Origin: Salinicoccus sesuvii
Lineage (GTDB): Bacteria > Bacillota > Bacilli > Staphylococcales > Salinicoccaceae
Reading direction: 5' to 3'
DNA length: 64,000 bases
NCBI RefSeq assembly: GCF_042648145.1
Contig: NZ_JBHRWV010000007.1
Span: 496,001-560,000 of the forward strand
Shown here: positions 15,998-24,904 of the stretch, in pieces
Layout of the letters: every line of letters starts with the position of its first letter
Position numbering within the stretch: position 1 is the stretch's first letter
Program-made: the position numbers and the translations under genes
The notes under the pieces: model-generated
The model's input: the letters and a program-made list of their open reading frames with translations, nothing else
What the model was told of the DNA's origin: nothing
The model's database searches: none

Positions 15998-17913
15998 TAT
16001 CTCGCCCTCCTTTCTTCTTCTTCAAGATCTCTAAGAACTTCTTCTTTAGTTACATAATAGCCGAGGTCATCTTTTACAGAGCGAGTAATCATTGCGCCGA
16101 CAGTAATGGCTAGACCAAGGCCGAGCACCCATGGTGCCCACGGATGTACTGGTAGACCACTTACTGCATCAATCGCCCAATCTTTACCTGAAGCAAAGTA
16201 AAGTGCGCCGAAACCAGCAACGAAAAGTCCGAAAGACATTACGAATGGGATAAACGAGTTGTTCGGCATGTGGAAGTCTTCCAGTGATTCAGAAGGCATC
16301 ATTTTACCGTCATTTGCTTTCTTCTCAATCCAGTATGCATCCAATCCACGAACGAGTGGAATTTGTGCAAAGTTATAGTAAGGGACAGGTAGTGGAAGTG
16401 ACCATTCGAGTGTACGACCATCTCCCCATGGATCACGTCCAACTTTCTGGTTTTTCGCGACTGTCATAACGATGTTGATGACAAGTATGATTACAGCGAT
16501 AGCCATCAGTAGTGCCCCTATCGAAGATATGAGGTTGGCTGTATTGTATCCCTGCCCGTCAAGGTAAGTGAATACACGTCTTGGCATACCCCATAGTCCA
16601 AGGAAGTGCTGAATCAAGAACGTCACGTGGAAGCCGATGACGAAAATGACGAATGTAATCTTGCCAAGTTTCTCACTAAGCATAGTACCGAACATTAGCG
16701 GCCAGTAGTAGTGGAGTCCTGCGAGGAGTCCAAACACTACACCACCGACGATAACGTAGTGGAAGTGAGCAACGATGAAGTAGGAATCATGATACTGGTA
16801 ATCGGCTGGTGCAGCTGCCTGCATGACACCAGTAACTCCCCCCATCGTAAACGACGGAATGAATGCCAAAGCGTAGAGCATTGGAGTTGTAAATTCTATA
16901 CTTCCGCCCCATACGGTGGCAATCCAGTTAAATATTTTGATACCTGTCGGTACTGCAATCGCCATTGTTGCAACTGCAAAGATAGCGTTCGCTGTCGGCC
17001 CAAGACCAACTGTGAACATGTGGTGCGCCCAAACCATGAACCCGAAGAATCCAATGATGATTGTCGCGAATACCATCGCTGAGTAACCGAACAGACGTTT
17101 TCGAGAAAATGTCGAGAATATCTCCGAGAATATACCGAATGCTGGCAAAATTAAAATATATACTTCCGGGTGTCCAAATATCCAGAACAGGTGCTCCCAG
17201 ATAATTGTGTTTCCTCCCGTTTCGACTAGGAAGAAGCTTGAGCCGAACATACGGTCAAAAATAAGAAGAAACAATCCGATTGTGAGTGGTGGGAATGCAA
17301 ATACTATGAGTACGGAAGCGACAAGTGTCGTCCATGTCATAAGTGGCATTCTCATGTATGTCATACCAGGTGCTCTCATGTTGATGATTGTTGTAACAAA
17401 GTTGATACCTGATATCAACGTACCCGCCCCACTAATCTGAAGACCTAGTGCGTAAAAGTCGATACCATGTCCTGCGGACGCGATTGAGAGTGATGCGTAA
17501 CTTGTCCAACCTGCATCTGGTGCGCCTCCAAGGAACCATGATAGATTCAGGAAGATACCACCAAAGACGAACAACCATACGCCAAGTGCATTTAGGAACG
17601 GAAACGCAACATCACGCGCCCCAATTTGCAGTGGTACTGTTGCATTCATAAATGCGAATAATAACGGCATTGCTGCGAGGAAAATCATTGTCGTACCATG
17701 CATGGTGATCATTTCATTGAACAATCCTGCTGAGAGGAAGTCATTGTTTGGTACAGCAAGCTGAAGTCGTATCATCATTGCTTCGATACCACCAACTACG
17801 AAGAAGAAACCACCAGCAATCAAGTAGAGTATTGCTATTTTCTTATGGTCTACTGTAGTCAAGTATTCCCAGATTACAGAACCGACACCTTGCTTTTTAG
17901 CTGTTGATGCCAT
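15997..17913 (-). CDS. ctaD: cytochrome c oxidase subunit I, caa3 type
   Basis: Catalytic subunit of the proton-pumping caa3 oxidase: 638 residues, 12-14 helices, with low-spin haem a and the haem a3-CuB centre. Visible motifs include MHGTTMIFLAAMPLL (haem ligand His), WIFGHPEVYILILPAFG (CuB His and cross-linked Tyr), WAHHMFTVG (two CuB His), and the paired haem ligands in AHFHYVIVGG. The long C-terminal extension with two extra helices is typical of caa3 enzymes. It lies 2 nt after ctaC. Confidence 0.97.
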   Translation of the reverse strand: MASTAKKQGVGSVIWEYLTTVDHKKIAILYLIAGGFFFVVGGIEAMMIRLQLAVPNNDFLSAGLFNEMITMHGTTMIFLAAMPLLFAFMNATVPLQIGARDVAFPFLNALGVWLFVFGGIFLNLSWFLGGAPDAGWTSYASLSIASAGHGIDFYALGLQISGAGTLISGINFVTTIINMRAPGMTYMRMPLMTWTTLVASVLIVFAFPPLTIGLFLLIFDRMFGSSFFLVETGGNTIIWEHLFWIFGHPEVYILILPAFGIFSEIFSTFSRKRLFGYSAMVFATIIIGFFGFMVWAHHMFTVGLGPTANAIFAVATMAIAVPTGIKIFNWIATVWGGSIEFTTPMLYALAFIPSFTMGGVTGVMQAAAPADYQYHDSYFIVAHFHYVIVGGVVFGLLAGLHYYWPLMFGTMLSEKLGKITFVIFVIGFHVTFLIQHFLGLWGMPRRVFTYLDGQGYNTANLISSIGALLMAIAVIILVINIVMTVAKNQKVGRDPWGDGRTLEWSLPLPVPYYNFAQIPLVRGLDAYWIEKKANDGKMMPSESLEDFHMPNNSFIPFVMSFGLFVAGFGALYFASGKDWAIDAVSGLPVHPWAPWVLGLGLAITVGAMITRSVKDDLGYYVTKEEVLRDLEEEERRAR

Positions 17914-17915
17914 TA

Positions 17916-19130
17916 CTAGTTACCTCCTTCTTCATCGGATTCTTCAGAATCTGATGCACTTTCTTCGCTGGAGTCTTCGTCTGCAGCTTCATCTTCAGAC
18001 TCAGCAGATTCCTCTTCTGAGGATTCTTCAGCGTTTTCTCTTAACGTTTCAACATCACCGGAACCCTCTTCTACTTTGAGGTCCATGAGATATGACGCGA
18101 CAGAAGCAATCTCTTCATCTGTAAGATCATAAGCACCTGTCATTTTATTATCAGGCTTGAATGCTTCCGGATCTTCGATCCAGTTGATGAGGTTTTCTTC
18201 AGTGTGAGCCAGGTAGCCGGCAATTAGATCACGGTCTCCAAAGTTCGTCAAGTTCGGACCTTGTGCGCCTACTCCAGTTGGTGTTACAGCGTGACAGCCG
18301 ATACATGAGTTGTTGAAGATTTCTTGTCCTTCAGCAGCATCATCTGCAGACGCTTGTATAGGCTCTTCGATGGCTTTCATGTCTGCTAGCCACTGATCAT
18401 ATTCTTCTTCAGGTAATGCTTTTACTTTAAAGTCCATGAGTGCGTGAGAAGGTCCACAAAGTTCTGCACATTTACCATAGAACAGACGCTCGGAATCTTC
18501 TGCACTACCATCGTCAAATACAAGATAGAAACTATTGATACCATCTATATTGGTATCCATCTTACCGCCAGCAGCTGGCACCCAGAATGCGTGCTTAACA
18601 TCAGAAGCTTGCAAGTTGAAGTATACCCTTGTGTCTGTCGGTACGACGAGTTCCTGAGATGTAACAACATCCACATTTGGATATTCAAATTCCCACCAGT
18701 ATTGGTTGGCAGTAACATTAACAACTACTTCTTCGCTGTTCATTTCACCGTCATCATTTTCCATTGCACGAGTATCTGCCTGTTTGAATGTCAGATAAAC
18801 AGTAGGAACAGCAAGGATAATAAGTAATAGGATCGGGATTGCGGTCCAGATCACTTCAAGTGTATGGTTTCCAGCAACATCCTTAGGCACGAAATCTTCA
18901 CCAAGGTTTTTTCTGCGGCTCTTTACTACAGCGAGAGTAAAGATGATTGAAACTACGATAACAACAAGCAGCATAATAATGATGGATAGGATCATCAAGT
19001 CGAACTGTTCCTGTCCAACTTCACCAGCTGGCTTTAAAGTGCTGAGATGATTTTTACCACACCCGGATGCAAAAGCAGCCAAGATCGTGATAAGTCCAAG
19101 CCACTTGGCATTCATCCAACGATTTTTCAT
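17916..19130 (-). CDS. ctaC: cytochrome c oxidase subunit II with fused cytochrome c (caa3), lipoprotein
   Basis: A 404-residue subunit II. The signal peptide ends in a lipobox (ASGC, Cys24), followed by two membrane helices. The CuA domain has His180, Cys221, Glu223, Cys225, His229 and Met232 (CAELCGPSHALM). A cytochrome c domain follows with CIGCH (276-280) and a probable Met330 ligand, which makes this a caa3-type enzyme. Residues 366-404 form an almost purely Glu/Ser/Asp tail on the outer face. AGAGAGG supports the ATG at 19130; an ATG seven codons upstream lacks a good site. It lies 30 nt downstream of ctaB. Confidence 0.95.
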   Translation of the reverse strand: MKNRWMNAKWLGLITILAAFASGCGKNHLSTLKPAGEVGQEQFDLMILSIIIMLLVVIVVSIIFTLAVVKSRRKNLGEDFVPKDVAGNHTLEVIWTAIPILLLIILAVPTVYLTFKQADTRAMENDDGEMNSEEVVVNVTANQYWWEFEYPNVDVVTSQELVVPTDTRVYFNLQASDVKHAFWVPAAGGKMDTNIDGINSFYLVFDDGSAEDSERLFYGKCAELCGPSHALMDFKVKALPEEEYDQWLADMKAIEEPIQASADDAAEGQEIFNNSCIGCHAVTPTGVGAQGPNLTNFGDRDLIAGYLAHTEENLINWIEDPEAFKPDNKMTGAYDLTDEEIASVASYLMDLKVEEGSGDVETLRENAEESSEEESAESEDEAADEDSSEESASDSEESDEEGGN

Positions 19131-19160
19131 GTAAATAGCCCTCTCTTTCATTCTTAAGCT

Positions 19161-20081
19161 TTAGAAATTCCCTAATAGACCGGCGACGATAATCATTACA
19201 AAGAAAATCATGATGTAATTTAATGAGAAGATGAACACCTTGCCGGCGTGCCGGTTATCATCTTCAACTGGACGGAACTTGTTGAAAGAAATGACCAACC
19301 ACGTAATGTTCAACGCAGTCGCAAGAACAATGAACCAAAGTCCAAGCTCTGTCATCATGACTGGAGTGAAAAGTAGCAACGCCACCCAAAAGACAATTGA
19401 TACTCTTGTGCGACGATTGCCTTTAACAGAAGGAAGCATAGGCACACCGGCCATGCTGTATTCATCGCTACGTCTTATTGCTAACGCGTAGAAGTGTGGA
19501 GGTTGCCACAGAAACATCACACTGAACATCGCCCAAGCAAGTATATGAAGATTGGGCTCAATTACAGCCCAACCGATAAGCGGTGGCATAGCCCCAGGGA
19601 CTGCACCGATAATCGTATTTGATAGAAGATGCCGCTTAGCAAATATCGAGTAGACCACTGCATAACCAAAAGCCGCAATCAATCCAAGCGTTCCGGCAGT
19701 CGAATTGATGGAAAATAGGAGTATTTCCCCTATAATCAAGCTACCGTAGCCAATCAGCAGTATATCCCGACCAGAAAAAGTGCCGTCGACACTTGGCCTC
19801 GACTGTTTCGATACCATTACAGTATCTATGTCTCGATCATAGTAGTTGTTCAACGCTGCGACGCCGCCTATTACTAAACCCGTTGCTAAAACCATCAGCA
19901 GAAGAAGTGGAACATTGGAGAAAAAAGACTGATTATAATACATTACTGCCAGGAATCCTGCGGCAAAGGCCGGAATCAGATTCGCTTTGATAATACCATC
20001 TTTGACCAGTGTCTTCACTGCTTTGAAGGTGACTCTCTTACTATCATGATGCACATCATTACCATATACACCACTTTGCAT
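19161..20081 (-). CDS. ctaB: protohaem IX farnesyltransferase (haem O synthase)
   Basis: CtaB farnesylates haem B to haem O in the membrane, the step before CtaA. The protein has 306 residues and about nine helices. The UbiA-type motif NYYDRDID has Asn79, Asp82 and Asp86, and the second loop PPHFYALAIRRSDEYSMAGVPMLP is typical. The frame is open to 20219, but AAAGGAGG fixes the ATG at 20081. It leads the ctaB-C-D-E-F operon and is divergent from ctaA, so haem O and haem A synthesis and the oxidase can be expressed together. Confidence 0.96.
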   Translation of the reverse strand: MQSGVYGNDVHHDSKRVTFKAVKTLVKDGIIKANLIPAFAAGFLAVMYYNQSFFSNVPLLLLMVLATGLVIGGVAALNNYYDRDIDTVMVSKQSRPSVDGTFSGRDILLIGYGSLIIGEILLFSINSTAGTLGLIAAFGYAVVYSIFAKRHLLSNTIIGAVPGAMPPLIGWAVIEPNLHILAWAMFSVMFLWQPPHFYALAIRRSDEYSMAGVPMLPSVKGNRRTRVSIVFWVALLLFTPVMMTELGLWFIVLATALNITWLVISFNKFRPVEDDNRHAGKVFIFSLNYIMIFFVMIIVAGLLGNF

Positions 20082-20264
20082 CCATACGCCTCCTTTCACC
20101 ACAGACACATTTACAAATAATAATAAATTAAAAATGACACATTTACTATACATTTCTGAAATAAAATCGTTACATTTTATATTGTTCAAAAATTGTTCAT
20201 CAATGTGCCACAATCTCATTCCTTTTGTGTTTTATACTAGGAATAGTTGTTTGTGTACATTTCG

Positions 20265-20292
20265 ATTTTACCACACATTCTCGAATTGTTAA
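20265..20292 (-). promoter_or_regulatory. promoter of ctaB operon
   Basis: Minus strand TTAACA (20292-20287), 16-bp spacer, TAAAAT (20270-20265) with TGG extension. The leader to the ctaB start is long (about 180 nt), A+T rich, and without a clear hairpin. Confidence 0.5.
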
Positions 20293-20314
20293 GGGCAATC
20301 GAATATATTCATGA

Positions 20315-20343
20315 TTGCACGGAAATGTTCTTTCATATATATT
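20315..20343 (+). promoter_or_regulatory. promoter of ctaA
   Basis: TTGCAC (20315-20320), 17-bp spacer, TATATT (20338-20343). The 309-bp ctaB-ctaA intergenic region holds both divergent promoters; no clear Rex or ResD box was found in it. Confidence 0.6.
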
Positions 20344-20390
20344 AGTAACCTACGACCACTTACTTCAAAAGAGCTATTGAGGTGTTACCA

Positions 20391-21284
20391 TTGTATAAAA
20401 ATTTGAAAATATTGGCCGTCATCACTACTCTCATGATGGTCTTCGTGCAAATCGGTGGCGCATTGGTAACGAAAACCGGTTCTGCCGATGGGTGTGGACA
20501 ATCGTGGCCACTATGCCATGGTCAGCTCATCCCGAGTTCTTGGCCGATTGAAACAATCATAGAACTTGCCCATAGGGGTGTCTCAGGTTTAGCTATCATA
20601 CTAGTCGGCGTGTTGGGCTTTCTCGCTCTGAAACTTATTCCTCATAAGAAGGAAACGCGCTTTCTTGTAGTACTGAGTATCGGTTTCATTCTTATTCAGG
20701 CATTGATTGGTGCAGGAGCGGTGGTCTGGGGACAGAATGACTTTATCCTTGCAGCCCATTTCGGTATTTCATTAATCAGCTTTGCATCTGTTTTCTTGCT
20801 TATGCTTCTGGTGTTTGAAGTCGATCAGAAATTCGAAGCTCAATCTCTAGTGATTGCACCGTACCTCAGATATCACACAATTTTTCTTACTATATATATC
20901 TACTTGGTCGTCTACAGTGGCGCACTTGTCAGACATACAAATTCGTCGCTTGCTTGCCTTGGGTGGCCACATTGCGGACAGGGGCAACTATGGGCTTCCA
21001 ATTTCTATCAATGGGTTCAAATGAGCCACCGCGTACTTGCTGGCATTATTGTTGTTTGGATATTAATCATATTAATTCATGTGCTCAGAAACTACAGCCA
21101 ATATAGAATACTTAAATACGGTTGGATTATCGCATTCGTCCTTGTATTGCTCCAGGCCCTAACCGGTATGTTGAGTGTATTGACGCTCGTCAACATATTC
21201 GTGGCCTTGCTGCATGCACTATTCATCACCTTGCTGTTCGGGCTCTTGTGCTATTTCATTCTGTTACTTTACAGGACAAAATAA
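20391..21284 (+). CDS. ctaA: haem A synthase
   Basis: CtaA oxidises the haem O methyl group to the formyl of haem A. With the TTG at 20391 (GAGGTG six bases upstream) the protein has 297 residues. An in-frame GTG at 20382 overlaps that ribosome site. There are eight helices in two four-helix halves. The cysteine pair Cys35/Cys42 lies in SADGCGQSWPLCHG, and the haem-ligand His61 in ELAHRGVSG. A second cysteine pair is present in LACLGWPHCGQG, as in Bacillus CtaA. It is divergent from ctaB. Confidence 0.94.
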   Translation: MYKNLKILAVITTLMMVFVQIGGALVTKTGSADGCGQSWPLCHGQLIPSSWPIETIIELAHRGVSGLAIILVGVLGFLALKLIPHKKETRFLVVLSIGFILIQALIGAGAVVWGQNDFILAAHFGISLISFASVFLLMLLVFEVDQKFEAQSLVIAPYLRYHTIFLTIYIYLVVYSGALVRHTNSSLACLGWPHCGQGQLWASNFYQWVQMSHRVLAGIIVVWILIILIHVLRNYSQYRILKYGWIIAFVLVLLQALTGMLSVLTLVNIFVALLHALFITLLFGLLCYFILLLYRTK

Positions 21285-21312
21285 ATATACCCACACATTC
21301 GTGTGGGTATAT
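21285..21312. terminator. bidirectional terminator between ctaA and pyc
   Basis: Perfect 12-bp stem (21285-21296 with 21301-21312) around an ATTC loop, followed by T-rich sequence on plus; the minus side is A/T rich. The pyc stop follows at 21315. Confidence 0.85.
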
Positions 21313-21314
21313 TT

Positions 21315-24300
21315 TTATGCCTTCTCCACTGTCATCATGAGATCCATAGATGCAACCTTGTCTCCAGCAGAAACGAATACTTCTGTCACTTTACCATCAA
21401 ATGGTGCTTTTACTGAATTCTCCATCTTCATGGCTTCTGTAATAATGATGACCTCGCCTTTCTTGAATGTATCTCCCGCCTTGTACTTTACTGTACTTAC
21501 CGTACCCGGCATCTGCGCGCCGATATCCCCAAGGCTGGTCGGATCTGCCTTTTTCAGACGGACTGAAGTCGATTCTACGTTCTCGTCGTTAATATACACT
21601 TTTCTTGGGAACCCGTTTAATTCGAAGTACATCCAACGGCACCCATCCTCGTGCACATGTCCTACCGAAAGCAGATTAACAATCAATGTCTTTCCTTTGT
21701 CGATCTCAATCTCAAGTAATTCATTCTTTCTCATCCCAAAGAGGAATGTCGGCGTATCTAGAACTTCAACATTTCCAAATCTGTCATTCGTACTGACGAA
21801 TTCTTTGAACACTTTCGGATAAAGTGCGTAGGAAAGGACATCCTTATCTGTTATCTTGCGATCGCAGAATTGTGACATTTCTTCCCTCAGTGCATCGAAA
21901 TCTACAGGTTCCATCACCTTGCCTGGTCGTTCAGTCAACGGTTCGGCATCTTTCAGCACAACGTTTTGAAGTTCAGTATTGAATCCACTCGCCGGTCTGC
22001 CTATTTCGCCTTTGAAGAAGCTGACAACAGAGTCTGGGAAGTCAAGATGCGGTCCTCGCTCGATGACGCTTTCTTCATCCAAGTCATTCTGGACCATGAA
22101 CAATGCCATGTCCCCAACCACTTTAGAAGATGGCGTCACTTTGATAATATCTCCAAACAGCATATTAACCTTCTGATACATTTTCTTCACTTCACCGTAA
22201 CGCTCGCCGAGACCAAGTGATTTGGCCTGGCTAAACAGATTGGAGTACTGTCCTCCTGGCATCTCATGCTTATAGATTTCAGTGTTTGGACTCTTTATAT
22301 CACTTTCAAAGTCAGTGTAGTACCTTCTAACACTTTCCCAGTACTGACTAAGCCTCTCAAGGCCATCTATATCTGCACGGATCTGTCTTTCCTGACTGCT
22401 CTGCGCATAATAAAGACTGTTGGCGCTTGGTTGTGATGTGAGACCACTCATTGCACCGAGAGCGGTATCGACCACATCTACACCCGCTTCAATTGCCTTA
22501 TGATACATCAATACACCATTGCCACTCGTATCATGGGTATGCAGATGGATTGGGATATCTACAGTCGCCTTCAATTCACCAATGAGTTCATAGGCAGCTT
22601 GCGGCTTGAGTAGCCCAGCCATATCTTTAATTGCAAGTATGTGAACACCTTCAGATTCGAGCTCTTTGGCCATATTTCTATAATAGTCGAGCGTATAGAC
22701 GTTGGAGCGGTCTGGGTTTAGGAAATCTCCAGTGTAGCAGATGGCCCCCTCTGCTACCTTGCCCGTTTTGAGCACTGCTTCAATCGGCTGTTTCATTGCC
22801 TCCATCCAGTTCAAGGAATCAAATATTCTAAATACATCTATTCCAGCATCGGCACTTTCCTGCACGAACTTCTCCACTACATTATCGGGGTAGTTCTTGT
22901 AGCCAACCGCATTGGAAGCACGCAGCAACATCTGGAATAGCACATTCGGGATTTCCTTACGTAGTATTTCAAGACGTCGCCATGGGTCTTCCTTCAGGAA
23001 ATTATAGGCGACATCAAATGTTGCACCTCCCCACATTTCAAGAGAAAATGCATCACTTAAATCGTGTGCGGTGTACGGCGCAATCTTCTTCATGTCATAA
23101 GTCCGAACACGGGTTGTCAGGAGTGACTGGTGGGCGTCACGCATCGTTGTATCTGTAATCAGTGTATCTTTCTGATCTTTGAGCCACTTTGCCAGACCTT
23201 GTGGACCTTCGCGATCCAATATTTGTTTTGTTCCTTCTTTAATCTTCGGCTCATAATCAGGCAATACAGGGGGATCAAAATGCGGTTTTTCTCGCTTCGT
23301 AACACCTGGGAAACCATTTATGGTGATAGTCGAGATATATTCCAGTGTTTTAGTTCCCCGGTCCTTTGGTTTTTCGAACTCGAAGAGAGATGGCGTCGTA
23401 TCAATGAACTTCGTGGAGTAGTCTCCCTTTTGAAAGCTTTTGTCACCAATGACATTGATGAGGAACTGAAGATTCGTTTTGATTCCTCGAATGCGCATTT
23501 CCTTCAAACTACGTGTCATTTTCTCGTTCGCGTCTTTATAAGTAAGACCATGCGTAGATAGTTTAACGAGCAATGAATCATAATAAGGAGAAATTACAGC
23601 GCCTTGGAAACCATCTCCGGCGTCAAGACGTACACCGAAACCACCACTCGAGCGGTACGCCATGATTTCACCAGTATCCGGCATGAAGTCATTCAGTGGA
23701 TCTTCTGTAGTAATACGGCACTGTACTGCGTACCCCATCAATGGAATGTTTTCCTGCTGCGGCAAATTAATCACCTCGCCGAACAGCGTATTGCCGTCGG
23801 CAATTTGAATCTGGGTCTTTACGATATCAATGCCTGTGACCATCTCAGTAATTGTATGTTCAACTTGTACGCGAGGGTTGACTTCAATGAAGTAAAACTT
23901 GTCATCCGCTACAAGGAACTCCACCGTACCTGCATTGACGTAACCCACCTGCTCGCCCATGTTCTTCGCAGCTTCACAGATCTCAAGACGAAGTGCTTCA
24001 TTCAAACCAACGGACGGAGCAACTTCTACCACCTTCTGGTGGCGCCTTTGGACAGAGCAATCTCTTTCATACAGATGAAGCATATTTCCTTCGGTATCAC
24101 CAATAATCTGGACTTCAATATGCTTCGGCCTATCAATATACTTCTCAAGGTATACTTCGCTGTTACCAAAAGACTTTGAAGCCTCACTTTTGGCACGGTC
24201 GTAGCTATCTCTTAGATCGTCAGCGTTATCGACAATACGCATGCCTTTTCCGCCGCCCCCTGAGATCGCCTTGATGATGATTGGGTAGCCATGGGCTTCA

Positions 24301-24752
24301 ATAAACGCTTCCACTTCTTCAAAAGATTGAACCGCACCGTCAGTACCCGGAATAACAGGCAAGCCCGTAGCTAATGCAGTCTCACGTGCTTTAACTTTAT
24401 CCCCAAACATATCGAGATGTCGCAGCTCTGGACCAACAAACACAATACCTTCTTCTTGGCATCGTTTAGCAAATTGCATGTTTTCGCTTAGAAAACCATA
24501 GCCTGGGTGAATCGCATCGACTCCAGCTTTCTTGGCTACTTTAATGATCGCTTCTATATTAAGATAACTCTCGGTCGGTGACAGATTCTCTCCGACGAGA
24601 TAGGCTTCATCCGCCTTATACCTATGTAGCGCGCCTTTATCTTCGTTGCTGTAGATTGCCACAGTCGTAATATCCAATTCTGTACATGCCCGGAAAATAC
24701 GAATTGCGATTTCTCCTCTATTGGCGACAAGCAACTTATTGATTCTATTCAT
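21315..24752 (-). CDS. pyc: pyruvate carboxylase
   Basis: A biotin enzyme that makes oxaloacetate from pyruvate and bicarbonate (anaplerosis). The protein has 1145 residues. It contains biotin carboxylase (KLLVANRGEIAIRIFRA at the start, ATP-grasp GGGGKGMRIV, EVNPRVQVEH), a carboxyltransferase barrel (TDTTMRDAHQSLLTTRVRT; metal site HLHTHDTSGNG), and a C-terminal biotinyl domain with EAMKMENS (Lys1109). AAGGAGG precedes the ATG. It is monocistronic from a promoter at 24780-24808, next to ftsW as in other Staphylococcaceae. Confidence 0.97.
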   Translation of the reverse strand: MNRINKLLVANRGEIAIRIFRACTELDITTVAIYSNEDKGALHRYKADEAYLVGENLSPTESYLNIEAIIKVAKKAGVDAIHPGYGFLSENMQFAKRCQEEGIVFVGPELRHLDMFGDKVKARETALATGLPVIPGTDGAVQSFEEVEAFIEAHGYPIIIKAISGGGGKGMRIVDNADDLRDSYDRAKSEASKSFGNSEVYLEKYIDRPKHIEVQIIGDTEGNMLHLYERDCSVQRRHQKVVEVAPSVGLNEALRLEICEAAKNMGEQVGYVNAGTVEFLVADDKFYFIEVNPRVQVEHTITEMVTGIDIVKTQIQIADGNTLFGEVINLPQQENIPLMGYAVQCRITTEDPLNDFMPDTGEIMAYRSSGGFGVRLDAGDGFQGAVISPYYDSLLVKLSTHGLTYKDANEKMTRSLKEMRIRGIKTNLQFLINVIGDKSFQKGDYSTKFIDTTPSLFEFEKPKDRGTKTLEYISTITINGFPGVTKREKPHFDPPVLPDYEPKIKEGTKQILDREGPQGLAKWLKDQKDTLITDTTMRDAHQSLLTTRVRTYDMKKIAPYTAHDLSDAFSLEMWGGATFDVAYNFLKEDPWRRLEILRKEIPNVLFQMLLRASNAVGYKNYPDNVVEKFVQESADAGIDVFRIFDSLNWMEAMKQPIEAVLKTGKVAEGAICYTGDFLNPDRSNVYTLDYYRNMAKELESEGVHILAIKDMAGLLKPQAAYELIGELKATVDIPIHLHTHDTSGNGVLMYHKAIEAGVDVVDTALGAMSGLTSQPSANSLYYAQSSQERQIRADIDGLERLSQYWESVRRYYTDFESDIKSPNTEIYKHEMPGGQYSNLFSQAKSLGLGERYGEVKKMYQKVNMLFGDIIKVTPSSKVVGDMALFMVQNDLDEESVIERGPHLDFPDSVVSFFKGEIGRPASGFNTELQNVVLKDAEPLTERPGKVMEPVDFDALREEMSQFCDRKITDKDVLSYALYPKVFKEFVSTNDRFGNVEVLDTPTFLFGMRKNELLEIEIDKGKTLIVNLLSVGHVHEDGCRWMYFELNGFPRKVYINDENVESTSVRLKKADPTSLGDIGAQMPGTVSTVKYKAGDTFKKGEVIIITEAMKMENSVKAPFDGKVTEVFVSAGDKVASMDLMMTVEKA

Positions 24753-24779
24753 AGTCTTCCTCCTTTGCTATACCTACCA

Positions 24780-24808
24780 ATTATATTAAATATTCAAAAA
24801 ATATACAA
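24780..24808 (-). promoter_or_regulatory. promoter of pyc
   Basis: Minus strand TTGTAT (24808-24803), 17-bp spacer, TATAAT (24785-24780), 27 nt before the ATG. Confidence 0.7.
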
Positions 24809-24874
24809 CGGAACAATTACAAAATGTAAATACGTTTTATGAAATATTAATGTAAGCCCTTTCAATATCATACT

Positions 24875-24904
24875 AAAAAACCGGGTATTTACTCTACCCG
24901 GTTT
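24875..24904 (-). terminator. terminator of ftsW
   Basis: 10-bp stem AAACCGGGTA/TACCCGGTTT with a 7-nt loop, then six U on the minus strand. The ftsW stop codon lies in the ascending arm. Confidence 0.88.

Noticed and set aside
20082..20390. Rex, ResD or CcpA site in the ctaB-ctaA gap
   Set aside because: Only loose partial matches (for example TTGTTCA repeats); none reached a convincing consensus.
21214..21822. 202-codon open frame on the plus strand
   Set aside because: It is antisense to the 3' end of pyc, has no ribosome site, and its sequence is low in recognisable features; pyc is certain.
23604..24179. 191-codon plus-strand open frame within pyc
   Set aside because: Antisense shadow of the biotin carboxylase domain, with no start context.
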